A stretch of DNA of 64,000 nt from Whitmania pigra (GCA_021613335.1 JAJTWR010000431.1:372001-436000), one strand, 5' to 3'. Numbered from the stretch's first letter, positions 34,895-45,068 are shown. The notes: generated from the sequence alone by a model not told the origin. Made by a program: numbers and translations.

Positions 34895-36472
34895 ATGCAG
34901 AGCTATGACTACGTCGTCCTCGGTGCAGGGGTAGCAGGCCTCAGTTTTGCTGCGGAGGCCGCAAAGCACGGCAGCGTGTGTGTCCTCAGCAAAGGAGCAC
35001 GCTCCGAGGGGAATACTCTCTACGCTCAGGGCGGAATTGCCGCAGTACTGTCCGGCGACGACTCCTTTGAAGAGCATGTCGCCGACACCATGACTGCCGG
35101 CGGCGGCCTCAACCGCAAGTCCATCGTCGAACTCGCCGTCCGCGAAGCGCCCCGCCGCCTCACCGAACTCATGGAACTCGGCGCCGAGTTCACCCGCGAC
35201 GCCGAAGGGAAGCTCGCCCTCACCCGCGAAGGCGGGCACTCCCAAAATCGGATTGTCCATTCCCACGATCTCACCGGCCGCGAAGTCGAACGCGCTCTGC
35301 TCGCCGCCTGCGATGCCACGCCCCGCATCACCTTCATCGAAGATGCGACGGCCGTGGAGCTCATCATCGAGCGCGACAAGCCCCGCGGAACTGGACGCTG
35401 CCTCGGCGCCTACGTCCTGTTGAAAGACGGCACCATCGACATCTTTCGCTGCAAGGTGCTGGTGCTCGCCACCGGCGGCGCCGGGAAAGTCTACCTCTAC
35501 ACCACCAATCCCGATGTCGCGACCGGCGACGGCGTAGCGATGGCCTACCGAGCCGGAGCGAAAATCGCGAACATGGAGTTCTACCAATTTCACCCGACCT
35601 GCCTGTACCACCCGGAGGCGAAGAACTTCCTCATCTCCGAGGCCCTGCGCGGTGAAGGCGGCCGCCTGCGACTCATCTCCACCGGCGAGCGCTTCATGCA
35701 GCGCTACGACCCGCGCGGCGAGCTTGCGCCGCGCGACATCGTCGCCCGAGCCATCGACGCCGAAATCAAACGCACCGGCGACGACTACGTTGGCCTCGAC
35801 ATGACCCACTTAGGGAAAGCCTTTCTCGTCGAGCGCTTCCCGCACATCTACACAACCTGCGCCGCCTTCGGCATCGACATGGCCCACCAGTGGATTCCGG
35901 TGGTCCCGGCGGCGCACTACATGTGCGGCGGCGTCGTCTCCGATGCCGACGGCCGCACCAACGTGCCTGGGCTCTTTGCGGTCGGCGAAGTGAGCTGCAC
36001 CGGCCTGCACGGCGCAAATCGCCTCGCCTCCAACTCCCTCCTCGAAGGGCTCGTCTTCGGCGCGCGTGCCGCCATCGCGAGCGTCACCGAGCTCGCCAGA
36101 GAAATTCCCGACCAATCCATCGCGCCCTGGGACTCCGCAGGCGTCGTGCCGTCCGACGAGATAGTCGTCGTGAGCCACAACTGGGACGAGCTGCGCCGCC
36201 TCATGTGGAACTACGTCGGGATTGTGCGAACAACCCACCGATTGCAGCGTGCACAGCGTCGTCTCGCCATGCTGCGCGAAGAGATCCGCGATTACTACTG
36301 GTCGTATCAAGTGACACGGAATGTTCTTGAGCTACGCAACATCGCTGATGTCGCGCATCTCATCGTCGAATGCGCCCTGCTACGCCACGAAAGTCGCGGT
36401 CTCCACTACATTCTCGACTACCCAAATCTCGCCCCTGGGGAGCCGCAAGACACAGTTATCACCCGTTCCTAG
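34895..36472 (+). CDS. nadB: L-aspartate oxidase
   Basis: FAD enzyme of 525 residues that oxidises L-aspartate to iminoaspartate, first step of de novo NAD synthesis. The FAD motif VVLGAGVAGLSFA is at residues 7-19, GNTLYAQGGIAAV near 40, the active-site HSHDLTGREVERALL region near 122, and EFYQFHPTCLY near 228, followed by GGVVSDADGRTNVPGLFAVGEV near 345. A C-terminal helical domain with RLQRAQRRL and ELRN completes the protein. Family length is normal. Confidence 0.94.
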   Translation: MQSYDYVVLGAGVAGLSFAAEAAKHGSVCVLSKGARSEGNTLYAQGGIAAVLSGDDSFEEHVADTMTAGGGLNRKSIVELAVREAPRRLTELMELGAEFTRDAEGKLALTREGGHSQNRIVHSHDLTGREVERALLAACDATPRITFIEDATAVELIIERDKPRGTGRCLGAYVLLKDGTIDIFRCKVLVLATGGAGKVYLYTTNPDVATGDGVAMAYRAGAKIANMEFYQFHPTCLYHPEAKNFLISEALRGEGGRLRLISTGERFMQRYDPRGELAPRDIVARAIDAEIKRTGDDYVGLDMTHLGKAFLVERFPHIYTTCAAFGIDMAHQWIPVVPAAHYMCGGVVSDADGRTNVPGLFAVGEVSCTGLHGANRLASNSLLEGLVFGARAAIASVTELAREIPDQSIAPWDSAGVVPSDEIVVVSHNWDELRRLMWNYVGIVRTTHRLQRAQRRLAMLREEIRDYYWSYQVTRNVLELRNIADVAHLIVECALLRHESRGLHYILDYPNLAPGEPQDTVITRS

Positions 36473-36498
36473 GCGCCCTGCGATCGCACCCGGGCGAG

Positions 36499-36580
36499 TT
36501 CCGATCGGAAACACCGAAAATCCCCAATGATTCCGAGGGGTCGCGCGCCGACTCCGATCGGAATAATTTCTGTCCGATCG
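36499..36580. repeat. Three CCGATCGG-type palindromes upstream of the MerR-like gene
   Basis: TTCCGATCGGAA at 36499-36510, TCCGATCGGA at 36553-36562 and the half-degenerate TCCGATCGA at 36572-36580. They lie between the nadB stop and the MerR-like gene start in an otherwise A/T-rich leader and could be operators, possibly for the MerR-like protein itself. Confidence 0.5.
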
Positions 36581-36663
36581 AGTTCCAGCGTGTAATGATA
36601 TTTTCAATGTAATCCTTATATTTTTCTTCTCGATTGAGTGTTATTCTCAGTATAATTCTTTAT

Positions 36664-37281
36664 ATGACGCGGAACTCGCCAGCGCAGAACTCGAAACTTG
36701 GACTCGCCAAGCGATCGCGCGCGCGAAAAAGCATGACCCAAAATGGTGATGGACTGCCGGCGCGCGCGCAGCTCGCGCGCATCGAGAGCGCCTACCGAAA
36801 CGGAATCCCCGCGCGCGTCATCATCGACACTTTCCGCGACGCGGGCGCGTGCTTCTCCGAAGCGACCTTTCGTAAATACGTGCAGGTCGGCCTCATCCCT
36901 CGGAGTCGCCGAGTTGGAGAGAAAGGCCGCTACCGCGGCAGCCACGGACTCTACCCAGTTGCGACCTTGCGCCTCATCGACGCGATCAAACGCCTCCTCA
37001 ACGAAGGCCACTCGCTCGCGGAGATTAAGCGCTCCTCCCTCGTCATCGCGAACCGCATGACGACCCTGGAGCAAGAATTCGCCGAAGTCCTCGCGGCGCT
37101 CGTGCGCAGCGCCAACGGCGAGCGGAACACCCGCCGCATCCGTCGCGAGGCCGAATCCCTGCGCCGCGACGCCCAACGCCTCCTCGTGCGCATCGCCCGC
37201 CTCGGCACCAGCGTGGCGCCCAACCTGTCGAAGTCTTCCATCCCGCCGCACCCTTTGGCTAGAAGAGGAGGTTCTCGATGA
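36664..37281 (+). CDS. MerR-like DNA-binding regulator
   Basis: Protein of 205 residues. After a basic N-terminal tail, a winged-helix MerR-type domain is seen at about residues 60-120 ([21 protein letters not shown], with [29 protein letters not shown]), followed by an Arg-rich helical C-terminus that may be a coiled coil. A TATAAT box at 36651-36656 lies only 7 bases before the ATG at 36664, so the transcript may be leaderless or the true start may be ATG 36733. It overlaps the following gene by four bases; the two are probably co-transcribed. Confidence 0.75.
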   Translation: MTRNSPAQNSKLGLAKRSRARKSMTQNGDGLPARAQLARIESAYRNGIPARVIIDTFRDAGACFSEATFRKYVQVGLIPRSRRVGEKGRYRGSHGLYPVATLRLIDAIKRLLNEGHSLAEIKRSSLVIANRMTTLEQEFAEVLAALVRSANGERNTRRIRREAESLRRDAQRLLVRIARLGTSVAPNLSKSSIPPHPLARRGGSR

Positions 37282-37745
37282 TGACAGAAGAAGCGACACC
37301 AAACCGCGGCGCGCCTGAGCGTGAGCCACCAACACGCTCCAAGACGATGTCTCGCAAGGAGATGGCCCGCGAACTGCGGCGGCGACGACTCTCGGGCGAA
37401 ACCGACCCCGAGGAACATCTCCTCTTAAAAGAAATCGCGAGCCAACGACCCAAGACTCGCGCGGACTGCGCGGGCAGCGAACGCCCCTGCCTCTTCGTGT
37501 CGTGCAAGTACAACCTCTTCCTCGACGTGAACCCGGACACGGGCTCCGTAAAGCTCAACTTCCCGGACAAAGAGATTTGGGAGCTTGAGTACACCTGTGC
37601 GCTCGACGTCGCCGAAAAAGGCGGCATCACCTTAGAAGAGGTCGGCAACATCATGAACCTCACCCGGGAGCGCGTACGCCAGGTCGAAACCCGCGGCCTT
37701 GAGAAGCTGCGCATCGCGACCGACGACGAGCCGAAACAACTCTAA
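37278..37745 (+). CDS. Sigma-region-4-like DNA-binding protein with conserved cysteines
   Basis: Protein of 155 residues. The C-terminus is a sigma-70 region 4 helix-turn-helix ([23 protein letters not shown], about residues 113-135), but regions 2 and 3 are absent, so it is not a full sigma factor. The middle has [20 protein letters not shown] with three cysteines and then [22 protein letters not shown]. Proteins of this kind occur in myxobacteria-like genomes and may bind DNA or polymerase as accessory regulators. A strong AGGAGG lies before the start (37278 or 37281). Confidence 0.75.
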   Translation: MMTEEATPNRGAPEREPPTRSKTMSRKEMARELRRRRLSGETDPEEHLLLKEIASQRPKTRADCAGSERPCLFVSCKYNLFLDVNPDTGSVKLNFPDKEIWELEYTCALDVAEKGGITLEEVGNIMNLTRERVRQVETRGLEKLRIATDDEPKQL

Positions 37746-37795
37746 AATCCTTCGCCACCTTTGACCTCACCCGGTGCGGTTGCTAGTGCGTCTCC

Positions 37796-39316
37796 ATGCT
37801 CGCACTGCTATCGGTCTCCGACAAAACCGGTCTCACAGAGTTTGCCCAAGGATTGCACGCGCTTGGCTGCCAGCTCCTGAGCACCGGCGGAACGCTCGCC
37901 GCACTCACCCAAGCAGGCATTCCAGCGACGAAAGTCTCTGCGCACACCGGGAGCCCCGAAATCCTCGACGGTCGCGTGAAGACCCTCCACCCGAAAATTC
38001 ACGGCGGACTTCTCGGGCGGCCCAATCGCGATGCCGACGAGCTCCAAGCAAACGGCATCACCCCCATCGCCTTGCTCGCGGTGAATCTCTATCCGTTTCG
38101 ACAGACCATCGCTCGCGGCGCCCCACGCGAAGAGGCCATTGAAAATATCGACATCGGCGGCCCGGCGATGATTCGCGCCGCCGCGAAGAACGCTGAGCAC
38201 GTGGCCGTCGTGGTCGACCCGAACGACTATCCGGCCATCCTCGAAGAGCTCCGCGCCCACGGCACGGTGAGCGCCACGACGCGCAGCCGCTTGCAGGCGA
38301 AAGCCTTCCGCCACACGGCGTCGTACGACGCCGCCATCGCCGCCTACCTCTCCGACGACTCGTTCCCCGACACCCTCACGCTCGACGCCACCCAGAGGAG
38401 CCTCCTGCGCTACGGCGAGAACCCCCACCAGCGCGCCGCCCTCTACCAAGTCGGCAATTCGCCGGGCGTCGCGAGTGGCAAGGTCCTCCAGGGCAAAGAG
38501 CTCTCCTACAACAACATCCTCGACCTCGACGCGGCCTTGGGCGTGCTCCTCGAACTCTCGGCTACGCCAGCCGCCGTGGTCATCAAACACCACACCCCCT
38601 GCGGCGTCGCCCGCGGCGAAGAACTCGAAGAGACGTACCGCCGCGCTCGCGCTGTCGACGAAACGTCTGCCTTCGGGGGCATCGTCGCGTTGAACCGCAC
38701 TGTCGATGCGCCGACCGCTACGGCCCTCGCGGAGACCTTCCTCGAAGCGGTGCTCGCGCCGTCGTGGTCGAAAGAAGCCCTCGCCATCCTCGCCGCGAAG
38801 AAAAACCTCCGGCTCCTGTCCATGGGCGATTGGCTCGCGGCCCCCACCGCCAAGGCCACCGCGCAGCTCGACCTGCGCAGCATCGCCGGTGGACTCTTGC
38901 TCATGGACCGCGACTCCCTCGCCCCGGCTGCCGAGTGGCGCCTTGTCACCCGTCGCGCCGCCAGCGCCGACGAGCGCGCGGCGGCGGAACTCGCCTGGAA
39001 AATTGTGAAGCACGTCTCTTCGAATGCCATCACCTTCGCGAATGCACGCGAGCTCATCTCCCAAGCCGGCGGCCAAACGAGCCGCGTCGACTCGGTGCGC
39101 ATCGCGGTGCAACGCGGCGGCGCGAAGCTCAAGGGCAGCGCGGCCGCTTCCGATGCCTTCTTCCCGTTTCGCGATGGGCTCGACGGCATCGTCGCCTCCG
39201 GCGCCACCTGCGTCGTCCAACCGGGCGGCTCGGTGCGCGACGACGAGGTCATCGCCGCTGCCGACGAAGCCAACATCGCCATGTACTTCACCGGCACCCG
39301 CCACTTCCGCCACTAG
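37796..39316 (+). CDS. purH: Bifunctional AICAR transformylase / IMP cyclohydrolase
   Basis: Protein of 506 residues for the last two steps of IMP synthesis. The N-terminal MGS-like cyclohydrolase domain (LLSVSDKTGL..., STGGTL, EILDGRVKTLHPKIHGG) spans about 1-190. The transformylase domain follows, with LRYGENPHQRAALY near 205, KELSYNNILDLDAA, the catalytic Lys-His in IKHHTPCGVA near 262, SAFGGIVALNR, and RVDSVRIA plus SDAFFPFRDG near the end. It forms a purine pair with purD 46 bases downstream. Confidence 0.95.
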   Translation: MLALLSVSDKTGLTEFAQGLHALGCQLLSTGGTLAALTQAGIPATKVSAHTGSPEILDGRVKTLHPKIHGGLLGRPNRDADELQANGITPIALLAVNLYPFRQTIARGAPREEAIENIDIGGPAMIRAAAKNAEHVAVVVDPNDYPAILEELRAHGTVSATTRSRLQAKAFRHTASYDAAIAAYLSDDSFPDTLTLDATQRSLLRYGENPHQRAALYQVGNSPGVASGKVLQGKELSYNNILDLDAALGVLLELSATPAAVVIKHHTPCGVARGEELEETYRRARAVDETSAFGGIVALNRTVDAPTATALAETFLEAVLAPSWSKEALAILAAKKNLRLLSMGDWLAAPTAKATAQLDLRSIAGGLLLMDRDSLAPAAEWRLVTRRAASADERAAAELAWKIVKHVSSNAITFANARELISQAGGQTSRVDSVRIAVQRGGAKLKGSAAASDAFFPFRDGLDGIVASGATCVVQPGGSVRDDEVIAAADEANIAMYFTGTRHFRH

Positions 39317-39362
39317 AGCGCGCCCGCATGCCACGCCCGCACCCAATGTTTGGAGAGTCCCT

Positions 39363-40640
39363 GTGAGAGTCCTCGTCCTCGGCAGCGGTTCGCGCGAGCA
39401 CGCCTTGGCCTGGAAGCTCGCCCGCGACCCGGCAGTCCGCACCCTCGTGGTGGCTCCCGGAAACCCCGGCACAGCCCTCCACGGCGAGCGCGCGCAGTTC
39501 GACATCCTCAACCCGTCGTCCGTCGTCGACTACGTGCGCAGCAACCGCATGGACTTCGTCGTCGTCGGCCCAGAGGCGCCGCTTGTCGCTGGCGTCGCCG
39601 ACGCGGTCCGCGCCATGGGCGTGCCGGTGTTCGGCCCGTCCGGAGCCGCCGCCGCCATTGAAGGCTCCAAAGCCTTCGCGAAGGAAATCATGCAGAGTGC
39701 TGGCGTGCCGACCGCGCGCGCCACCGTCTACACCGACGCCAAAGCCGCCGCCGCTGCCCTCCGCGGCAAGCCCGAGCGCGCCGTCGTCAAAGCCGACGGC
39801 CTCGCCGCCGGGAAGGGCGTCATCATCGCAAACTCCGGCGACGAAGCGGCCCAAGCTTGCTTGAGCCTCGGCGCCCTGCCCGCTGGCCGCACGCTGCTCG
39901 TCGAGGAATTCCTCGACGGCGTGGAGCTGTCGGTCATCGCCCTCTGCGATGGCGAGCGCTACACCTGCCTTCCGGCAGCGCAGGATCACAAGCGCGTCGG
40001 CGACAACGACACCGGCCCCAACACCGGCGGCATGGGTGCCTACGCGCCGGTGCCGCTTGCCACCCCGGCGCTCCTCGCCGACGTTGGCGCCAACGTCATC
40101 GCCCCAGTGCTGCACGAACTCGCGAGCCGCGGCACGCCCTTCGTCGGCGCCCTCTACGCGGGGCTCATGCTGACCGCCGATGGCATCCGGGTGCTGGAGT
40201 TCAACTGCCGCCTCGGCGACCCGGAGACCCAGCCGCTGATGATGCTGCTCGACGAGCCCTTGGGCGAACTCTTTCTCGAATGTGCGAACGGCAAGCTGCG
40301 CCCGCGACAACTCCGCGTTCGCCCCGGCGCCGCCGTCGGCGTGGTCCTCGCCGCCGCGAACTACCCGGAAACGCCGCGCCTCGGCGACGCCATTGTCGGC
40401 ACGCTCCCCGCCGAAGACGACCTCGTCTTTTTCCACGGCGGCACCGCCCAATCCGCGAAGGGCCTCGTCACCGCTGGCGGACGAGTCGGCACCGTATGCG
40501 CCTACGCGCCGACGTTCGCAGAAGCCCGCGAGCGCGCGTACCGCGCCATCGAGGGTATTCGCTTCGACGGCTGCCACTACCGCCGCGACATCGGCGCCCG
40601 AGCGATGGTGTCCGCCGGAGCCAAGGGGGCGCGCGGGTGA
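39363..40640 (+). CDS. purD: Phosphoribosylamine--glycine ligase
   Basis: ATP-grasp enzyme of 425 residues, second step of purine synthesis. It begins at GTG 39363 ([19 protein letters not shown]), with GGAGAG upstream; the frame is open earlier but that part has no similarity. Signatures are [30 protein letters not shown], the ATP-grasp [13 protein letters not shown] and [10 protein letters not shown], and [22 protein letters not shown] near 215. The stop overlaps lptF. Confidence 0.95.
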   Translation: MRVLVLGSGSREHALAWKLARDPAVRTLVVAPGNPGTALHGERAQFDILNPSSVVDYVRSNRMDFVVVGPEAPLVAGVADAVRAMGVPVFGPSGAAAAIEGSKAFAKEIMQSAGVPTARATVYTDAKAAAAALRGKPERAVVKADGLAAGKGVIIANSGDEAAQACLSLGALPAGRTLLVEEFLDGVELSVIALCDGERYTCLPAAQDHKRVGDNDTGPNTGGMGAYAPVPLATPALLADVGANVIAPVLHELASRGTPFVGALYAGLMLTADGIRVLEFNCRLGDPETQPLMMLLDEPLGELFLECANGKLRPRQLRVRPGAAVGVVLAAANYPETPRLGDAIVGTLPAEDDLVFFHGGTAQSAKGLVTAGGRVGTVCAYAPTFAEARERAYRAIEGIRFDGCHYRRDIGARAMVSAGAKGARG

Positions 40641-41737
40641 CCTTCCGTCGCCTCATCCTCCAAGAAGTCGCCCCGCCCATCTTCCAATGGTGCGCGCTCA
40701 TCGCGCTGCTCCTCATCTCTTTTGGCTTCATCAAGAATAGCGACGTGCTGCTCGGCACCTCCGCGTCCGCAGGGGCGCTCGGCTCCTTCGTGCTCGCGTC
40801 GCTCCCGGCGTTCTTCGTACAGGCGATTCCACCGGCGCTCTTCATCGGGGTCTTCGTGGGGCTCGGTCGCCTGGCGGCCGACCGAGAGCTCGCCGCACTG
40901 CAAGCCCTGGGCGTGAATCCGGTGCGCATCTTCGCGATTCCCTGGGCGCTCGCCGCACTCTTTGCGGTGCTCATGCTCTACCTCGTCGGCGAAGTGCAGC
41001 CGCGCGGCATCACGTCCGCTCGAGAAACAGTGCGCGAGATTGTGCGCAACAACCTCGCCTCCAACATGCACCCCGGAGAGTTTCGCGAAGAACTCTTCGG
41101 ACTCACTCTCTATGCCGGCCACATCTCCCCCTCTGGAGAGCTTTCCGACCTGCTGATTCACGACAAACGGGACGTGAACCACACCACGCTGCTCCTCGTC
41201 TCCAAGGGGAAGTACGCCGAAAGCACTACAGTCGATGTCATCAACTTCCAGTTGGAAAAGGGCGAGATGATGAAACGGGACAACGACGGCGCCGACGTGG
41301 TGCTCTCATTTGAGAGCGGTGCTCTCAACATCCCGCTCGACCGCGTCTACCACGAGAAAAACCAAGCGGGCCGCGCCGACGACGAGCAGAGCTTGGGCTC
41401 GCTCATTGCGTCGACGCGTGAAGCAAAGCGCGACGGCGGCGACCCAAAGAAGCCCCACATCGCCCTCAACTTGCGCCTCTCCCAAGCGCTCTCGCCGCTC
41501 GCCTTTGCGATGCTGGCCGCGCCGCTCGCCATGGGCCGTCGCCAACGCGGACGCGGCATCGCCATTCTCTTCGGGGCTGGTTGCTACATCGGCTACTACC
41601 TCCTCGCCCGCGCCAATCTGCAGCTCGAACAATTCGGCGCGGTGCCGCTCTGGCTCTACGGGCAACTCCCGAACCTCATCGTCATCGGCTTTGGCCTCGC
41701 GCTCGTAGCGCGTGTCCGGCGGCGAGGTTCCCTATGA
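40637..41737 (+). CDS. lptF: LPS export permease LptF
   Basis: Inner-membrane permease of 366 residues, starting at GTG 40637 within the purD stop. It has three N-terminal membrane segments (about 15-115), a periplasmic beta-jellyroll part and three C-terminal segments (about 280-360). Family motifs include ELAALQALGVNP near 85. With LptG and the ATPase LptB it extracts lipopolysaccharide from the inner membrane. First of the adjacent lptF-lptG pair. Confidence 0.88.
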   Translation: MTFRRLILQEVAPPIFQWCALIALLLISFGFIKNSDVLLGTSASAGALGSFVLASLPAFFVQAIPPALFIGVFVGLGRLAADRELAALQALGVNPVRIFAIPWALAALFAVLMLYLVGEVQPRGITSARETVREIVRNNLASNMHPGEFREELFGLTLYAGHISPSGELSDLLIHDKRDVNHTTLLLVSKGKYAESTTVDVINFQLEKGEMMKRDNDGADVVLSFESGALNIPLDRVYHEKNQAGRADDEQSLGSLIASTREAKRDGGDPKKPHIALNLRLSQALSPLAFAMLAAPLAMGRRQRGRGIAILFGAGCYIGYYLLARANLQLEQFGAVPLWLYGQLPNLIVIGFGLALVARVRRRGSL

Positions 41738-42834
41738 CGAGCCGGGTCCTCTTTCGCTGGCTCCTCGGCACCTACGCGCGGGCGACGCTGCTCACCCTCG
41801 CGCTTACGTCGATGCTCTTTGTGGTCTTCGACTTCGTGGACCACTTGAACGCCTTCGCGGGAAAGCCCGCCGCCCTCGTCGCCGAACTGTACGCGAACAA
41901 GTCGGTGCTGATCATCGCTGATCTCCTGCCGACAGCCCTCATCCTCGCCGCTTGCCTGGTCGCAGGCGAACTCCTCCGCCGAGGTGAATGGACGGCCCTC
42001 CAGGCGCTTGGCTGCGGTCGCCGGAGCGTGCTGGTACCGCTCCTCGTCGTTGGTGCTTTCGCCGCGCTCGGCTCTTGGGCGATTGCCGAACGAGCCGTCA
42101 CGCGAGCAGGTCCACGAGTCGACCACCTCCTCGTATTTAGCTTCAGCCGCTGGGGCGACTACCGCTTCTTCTACTCTCCACAGCGCTGGCGCCGTACCGA
42201 CGGCGGGTTCCTCTTCGTCGATGGCGAGCGCTCCCCCGACGGGAAAGTCCTACAAACTGTCACGGTGTTTTCGACTTCCCCGGGCAAAATCGAACGCCGC
42301 ATGGATGCGCGCACCCTCACCTACGTGAGCGGTTTCAACTGGCGAGCCGAGGATGTGTGGACGCGCACCCTCGTATCGCCGGAAAGTTACCTTCACGATA
42401 CTGAGCGCATCCTGGACCTTTCGCCCCTCACCCCCGATAACTTCACTGCGGCCTTGGGGCGCTACGAGCATTTTTCTTTTTCGACACTCCGCCAGGAACT
42501 CGCCAGAAGCGACCACCGACCGAGCGAGCGCGCGCACCTGCGCTACGTGCTCGGGCAGCGGTACGCCCAACCGTTTGCGGCGCTCGTCGGCGCGGTGTTG
42601 GCGGTGCTCCTCGTGCTGCGCGGAAGCCGCACCCGCGGTCAGAGCCTCGCAACGGGCATCGTGGTCATCGCGGCCCTGCACGCCTCGGCGCTCGTCGCGA
42701 AAAGCGTGGCCCTCGGCGGGCACTTGACGCCGGAGCTTGCGGGGATGGTGCCGCTCGTACTCCTCGGGGCAGCGGTGCTCGCCGTCGTGCTCCTCGAACG
42801 GCGCGCTCAAACCCTCTCCAGCGCAGCCCGGTAG
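41734..42834 (+). CDS. lptG: LPS export permease LptG
   Basis: Second LPS-export permease, also 366 residues, with three plus three membrane segments around a periplasmic domain. The RGEWTALQALGCGRRSVLVPLL segment (near 85-105) corresponds to the cytoplasmic loop that meets LptB. The start ATG 41734 overlaps the lptF stop. The 3' end overlaps by 28 bases the convergent glycosyltransferase gene. Which of the two genes is F and which is G rests on order. Confidence 0.85.
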   Translation: MTSRVLFRWLLGTYARATLLTLALTSMLFVVFDFVDHLNAFAGKPAALVAELYANKSVLIIADLLPTALILAACLVAGELLRRGEWTALQALGCGRRSVLVPLLVVGAFAALGSWAIAERAVTRAGPRVDHLLVFSFSRWGDYRFFYSPQRWRRTDGGFLFVDGERSPDGKVLQTVTVFSTSPGKIERRMDARTLTYVSGFNWRAEDVWTRTLVSPESYLHDTERILDLSPLTPDNFTAALGRYEHFSFSTLRQELARSDHRPSERAHLRYVLGQRYAQPFAALVGAVLAVLLVLRGSRTRGQSLATGIVVIAALHASALVAKSVALGGHLTPELAGMVPLVLLGAAVLAVVLLERRAQTLSSAAR

Positions 42835-43883
42835 GCGGAGAGCGTCGCCTCGGCGCACTCATCCCAGGAGTAGCGCTCCACCCGCTTCAACCCTTGCGCG
42901 CGCAACCGCTCCCGCAGCGCTGGGTCGTTCGCGATGCGCGTGGTTGCGTCGAGCCACGCGAGCGAGCTGTCCGGCGAAACAAGAAGCCCCGCGTCGCCGA
43001 CCACTTCCGGCAAGGCACCGGCGTTCGACGCGATGACTGGCGCTCCGCAGGCCATGGCTTCGAGTGCTGGCAAGCCGAAGCCCTCGTAGCGAGAGGGAAT
43101 GAGCACCGCGAGTGCTCCCGAGTAAAAGCGAACCAGTTCCTCGTCGAGGAGCGGCGAGAGGTCGATGACTTCGTCGCCGAAGCCGAGCGTTGCATGCGCG
43201 CGGCGCCCGGCGAGAAGCACCAGCGGCGCCTTGAGGCGGCTGACAATCGGGTGGAGGACGCTCAAGTTCTTGTAGGCTTTGCTGTTGCCCACGACGGCGA
43301 AGTACTGCGAGGGCAAGCCGCGCCGAGCGCGGAAGTCTTCGAGCTCAGATGGGCTCGACGGGTGGAAGCTCTCGTCGACGCCATTGGCGATGACCCGCAG
43401 TTGCTCCGGGCGCAGCTCCAAGTGGCTCGCGAGCTCGCGGCGCGAAAACTCGGACACGGTAATGAGCGCCGCTGCGGAGCGCGCCCGCGGCCCCACCACG
43501 AAGCGGTAGTAGGCCGCGTGGGCGAGCGTCCCTTCTTCGCGGAGCGCCAAGTGGCAGGCGTCGTGGAGCGTCGCCACGAGGCGGCCGCGCCACAGCGCCG
43601 GGAGCGAGAAGGAGGTCGCGTGGAAGAGGTCGGGTTTTGCGAGCGACAGCGCAAGCGCCAGCGCCGGTTGCTCGGACACCGACAAGAAGTCCGCGGCGCA
43701 GCGGACGAGCGGAATCGTCGGTGCGAGGTTGCCCAACTCTTGCGCAGAGAAGCGCGGTCCGACAAGTCCCTCGAACCGCCAGAGCGGCATCAGAGCAGGC
43801 AGGCGTCGGCAAAGTTCCAGGGCATAGCGCGCAATCCCATGGAGAGGTCCGCGCACCATGCGTAAGTCGATGAGCACCTTCAC
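42807..43883 (-). CDS. Family 4 glycosyltransferase
   Basis: GT-B glycosyltransferase of 358 residues. The C-terminal nucleotide-sugar site is visible: LIPSRYEGFGLPALEAMACGAPVIASNAGALPEV-type E-x7-E motif (about 265-295), and IANGVDESF near 165. Its acceptor and sugar are unknown; the setting next to lptG and another glycosyltransferase suggests LPS or exopolysaccharide. It is divergent from the next glycosyltransferase with a 48-base gap. Confidence 0.88.
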   Translation of the reverse strand: MKVLIDLRMVRGPLHGIARYALELCRRLPALMPLWRFEGLVGPRFSAQELGNLAPTIPLVRCAADFLSVSEQPALALALSLAKPDLFHATSFSLPALWRGRLVATLHDACHLALREEGTLAHAAYYRFVVGPRARSAAALITVSEFSRRELASHLELRPEQLRVIANGVDESFHPSSPSELEDFRARRGLPSQYFAVVGNSKAYKNLSVLHPIVSRLKAPLVLLAGRRAHATLGFGDEVIDLSPLLDEELVRFYSGALAVLIPSRYEGFGLPALEAMACGAPVIASNAGALPEVVGDAGLLVSPDSSLAWLDATTRIANDPALRERLRAQGLKRVERYSWDECAEATLSAYRAALERV

Positions 43884-43931
43884 GCGGCTGGCAATCTACA
43901 GTAAGCGGTGAGCTGAAACGAGCAGCAAGCG

Positions 43932-45068
43932 ATGATCCAACTTTCCTCGACTCTGCAGGGGCTGAAAGTCGTGCTCGTCCACGACTGGCTCGTCGATTGG
44001 CGGGGCGGCGAACAAGTTTTCAGTGCCATTGGCGAGCTGTTCCCCGATGCCCCCATCGCCACCCTCTTCTGCAATCCACAGCTCTTAAGCGAGCGCATGG
44101 GTGTCCGTCAGGTGACGGCTTCGTGGCTGGACCGCATCCCCGGGGCCCGTGGGCGCCACCGCTACTTCCTGCCGTTGATGCCGGCGGCCATTCGCAGCTT
44201 CCGCTTCGAGGCCGACCTCGTCATCTCTTCGAGCCACTGTGTGGCGAAGAGTGTGTCCATCCCGCCGGGTGCCCGCCACCTGTCCTATGTCCATGCGACG
44301 ATGCGGTACATGCACGATCGCTTCGACGACTACTTCGCCCCGGGCCGCTGCTCGCCGCTCGTGCGCGTCGCCGCCCACGCCATGCGCCCGTACCTCCAAC
44401 GCTGGGACAACGCGACGGCGGGCAACGTCGACCGGTATCTCGCGAACAGCCATTATGTCGCGAAGCACATCGCCGAGCGCTACCACCGAGAGGCGCGCGC
44501 CATCCCTCCGCCGGTGGACCTGCAGCGCTTCACCGGCGCCAATTTGTCGCAGCTCGGACGGGGGGATTACTTCCTCTACATCGGCGCCGACGCTCCCTAC
44601 AAACGCCTCGACCTCGCTATCGCGCTTGCGACCGCCAAAGGCATTCCCCTGTGGATTGCCGGGGGCATCCCCAAGCGCCCGACCCCGCGAAACGTCCGCT
44701 GGCTTGGCTACGTGCCCGACGACGAGCTGCCGGAGCTCTACCGAAATTCCCGCGCCCTCATCTTCCCGGGGGTCGAAGATTTTGGCCTCACCCCGCTCGA
44801 AGCACAGGCTTGCGGGCGGCCCGTCATCGCCTTCGCTGAGGGCGGCGCCTTAGAGACCCTCAACTCTCACGTGGCCCTCTTCTTCCACGCGCAGACCGTC
44901 GAAAGCCTCTCCGACGCCGTGGACCGCTTCGAGCACTTTGAGCGCGATTTCTCGCCGAAGGAGGCGCGCGCCAACGCCGAGCGCTTCACCCGCCAAGCGT
45001 TTCAGCAAGCCTTTGTGGAAGAACTCGAAGCGCTCATCGAAGCCCCCGCCGCGAGCGCCCGAGCGTAA
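43932..45068 (+). CDS. Family 4 glycosyltransferase
   Basis: GT-B glycosyltransferase of 378 residues. N-terminal VVLVHDWLVDWRGGEQVF (about 13-30) and C-terminal LIFPGVEDFGLTPLEAQACGRPVIAFAEGG (about 275-305) with the E-x7-E sugar-nucleotide motif. It resembles WcaI/WbaZ-like enzymes of surface-glycan synthesis. The gene ends with a Glu-Ala-Pro-Ala-rich tail whose DNA recurs at 46451-46485. The 3' end overlaps a convergent hypothetical gene. Confidence 0.88.
   Translation: MIQLSSTLQGLKVVLVHDWLVDWRGGEQVFSAIGELFPDAPIATLFCNPQLLSERMGVRQVTASWLDRIPGARGRHRYFLPLMPAAIRSFRFEADLVISSSHCVAKSVSIPPGARHLSYVHATMRYMHDRFDDYFAPGRCSPLVRVAAHAMRPYLQRWDNATAGNVDRYLANSHYVAKHIAERYHREARAIPPPVDLQRFTGANLSQLGRGDYFLYIGADAPYKRLDLAIALATAKGIPLWIAGGIPKRPTPRNVRWLGYVPDDELPELYRNSRALIFPGVEDFGLTPLEAQACGRPVIAFAEGGALETLNSHVALFFHAQTVESLSDAVDRFEHFERDFSPKEARANAERFTRQAFQQAFVEELEALIEAPAASARA

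Noticed and set aside
37808..39511. Long minus-strand open frame of 567 codons
   Set aside because: Antisense to purH and purD, which are certain; composition typical of a shadow frame.
39288..40577. Minus-strand open frame of 429 codons
   Set aside because: Antisense to purD; no recognisable protein.
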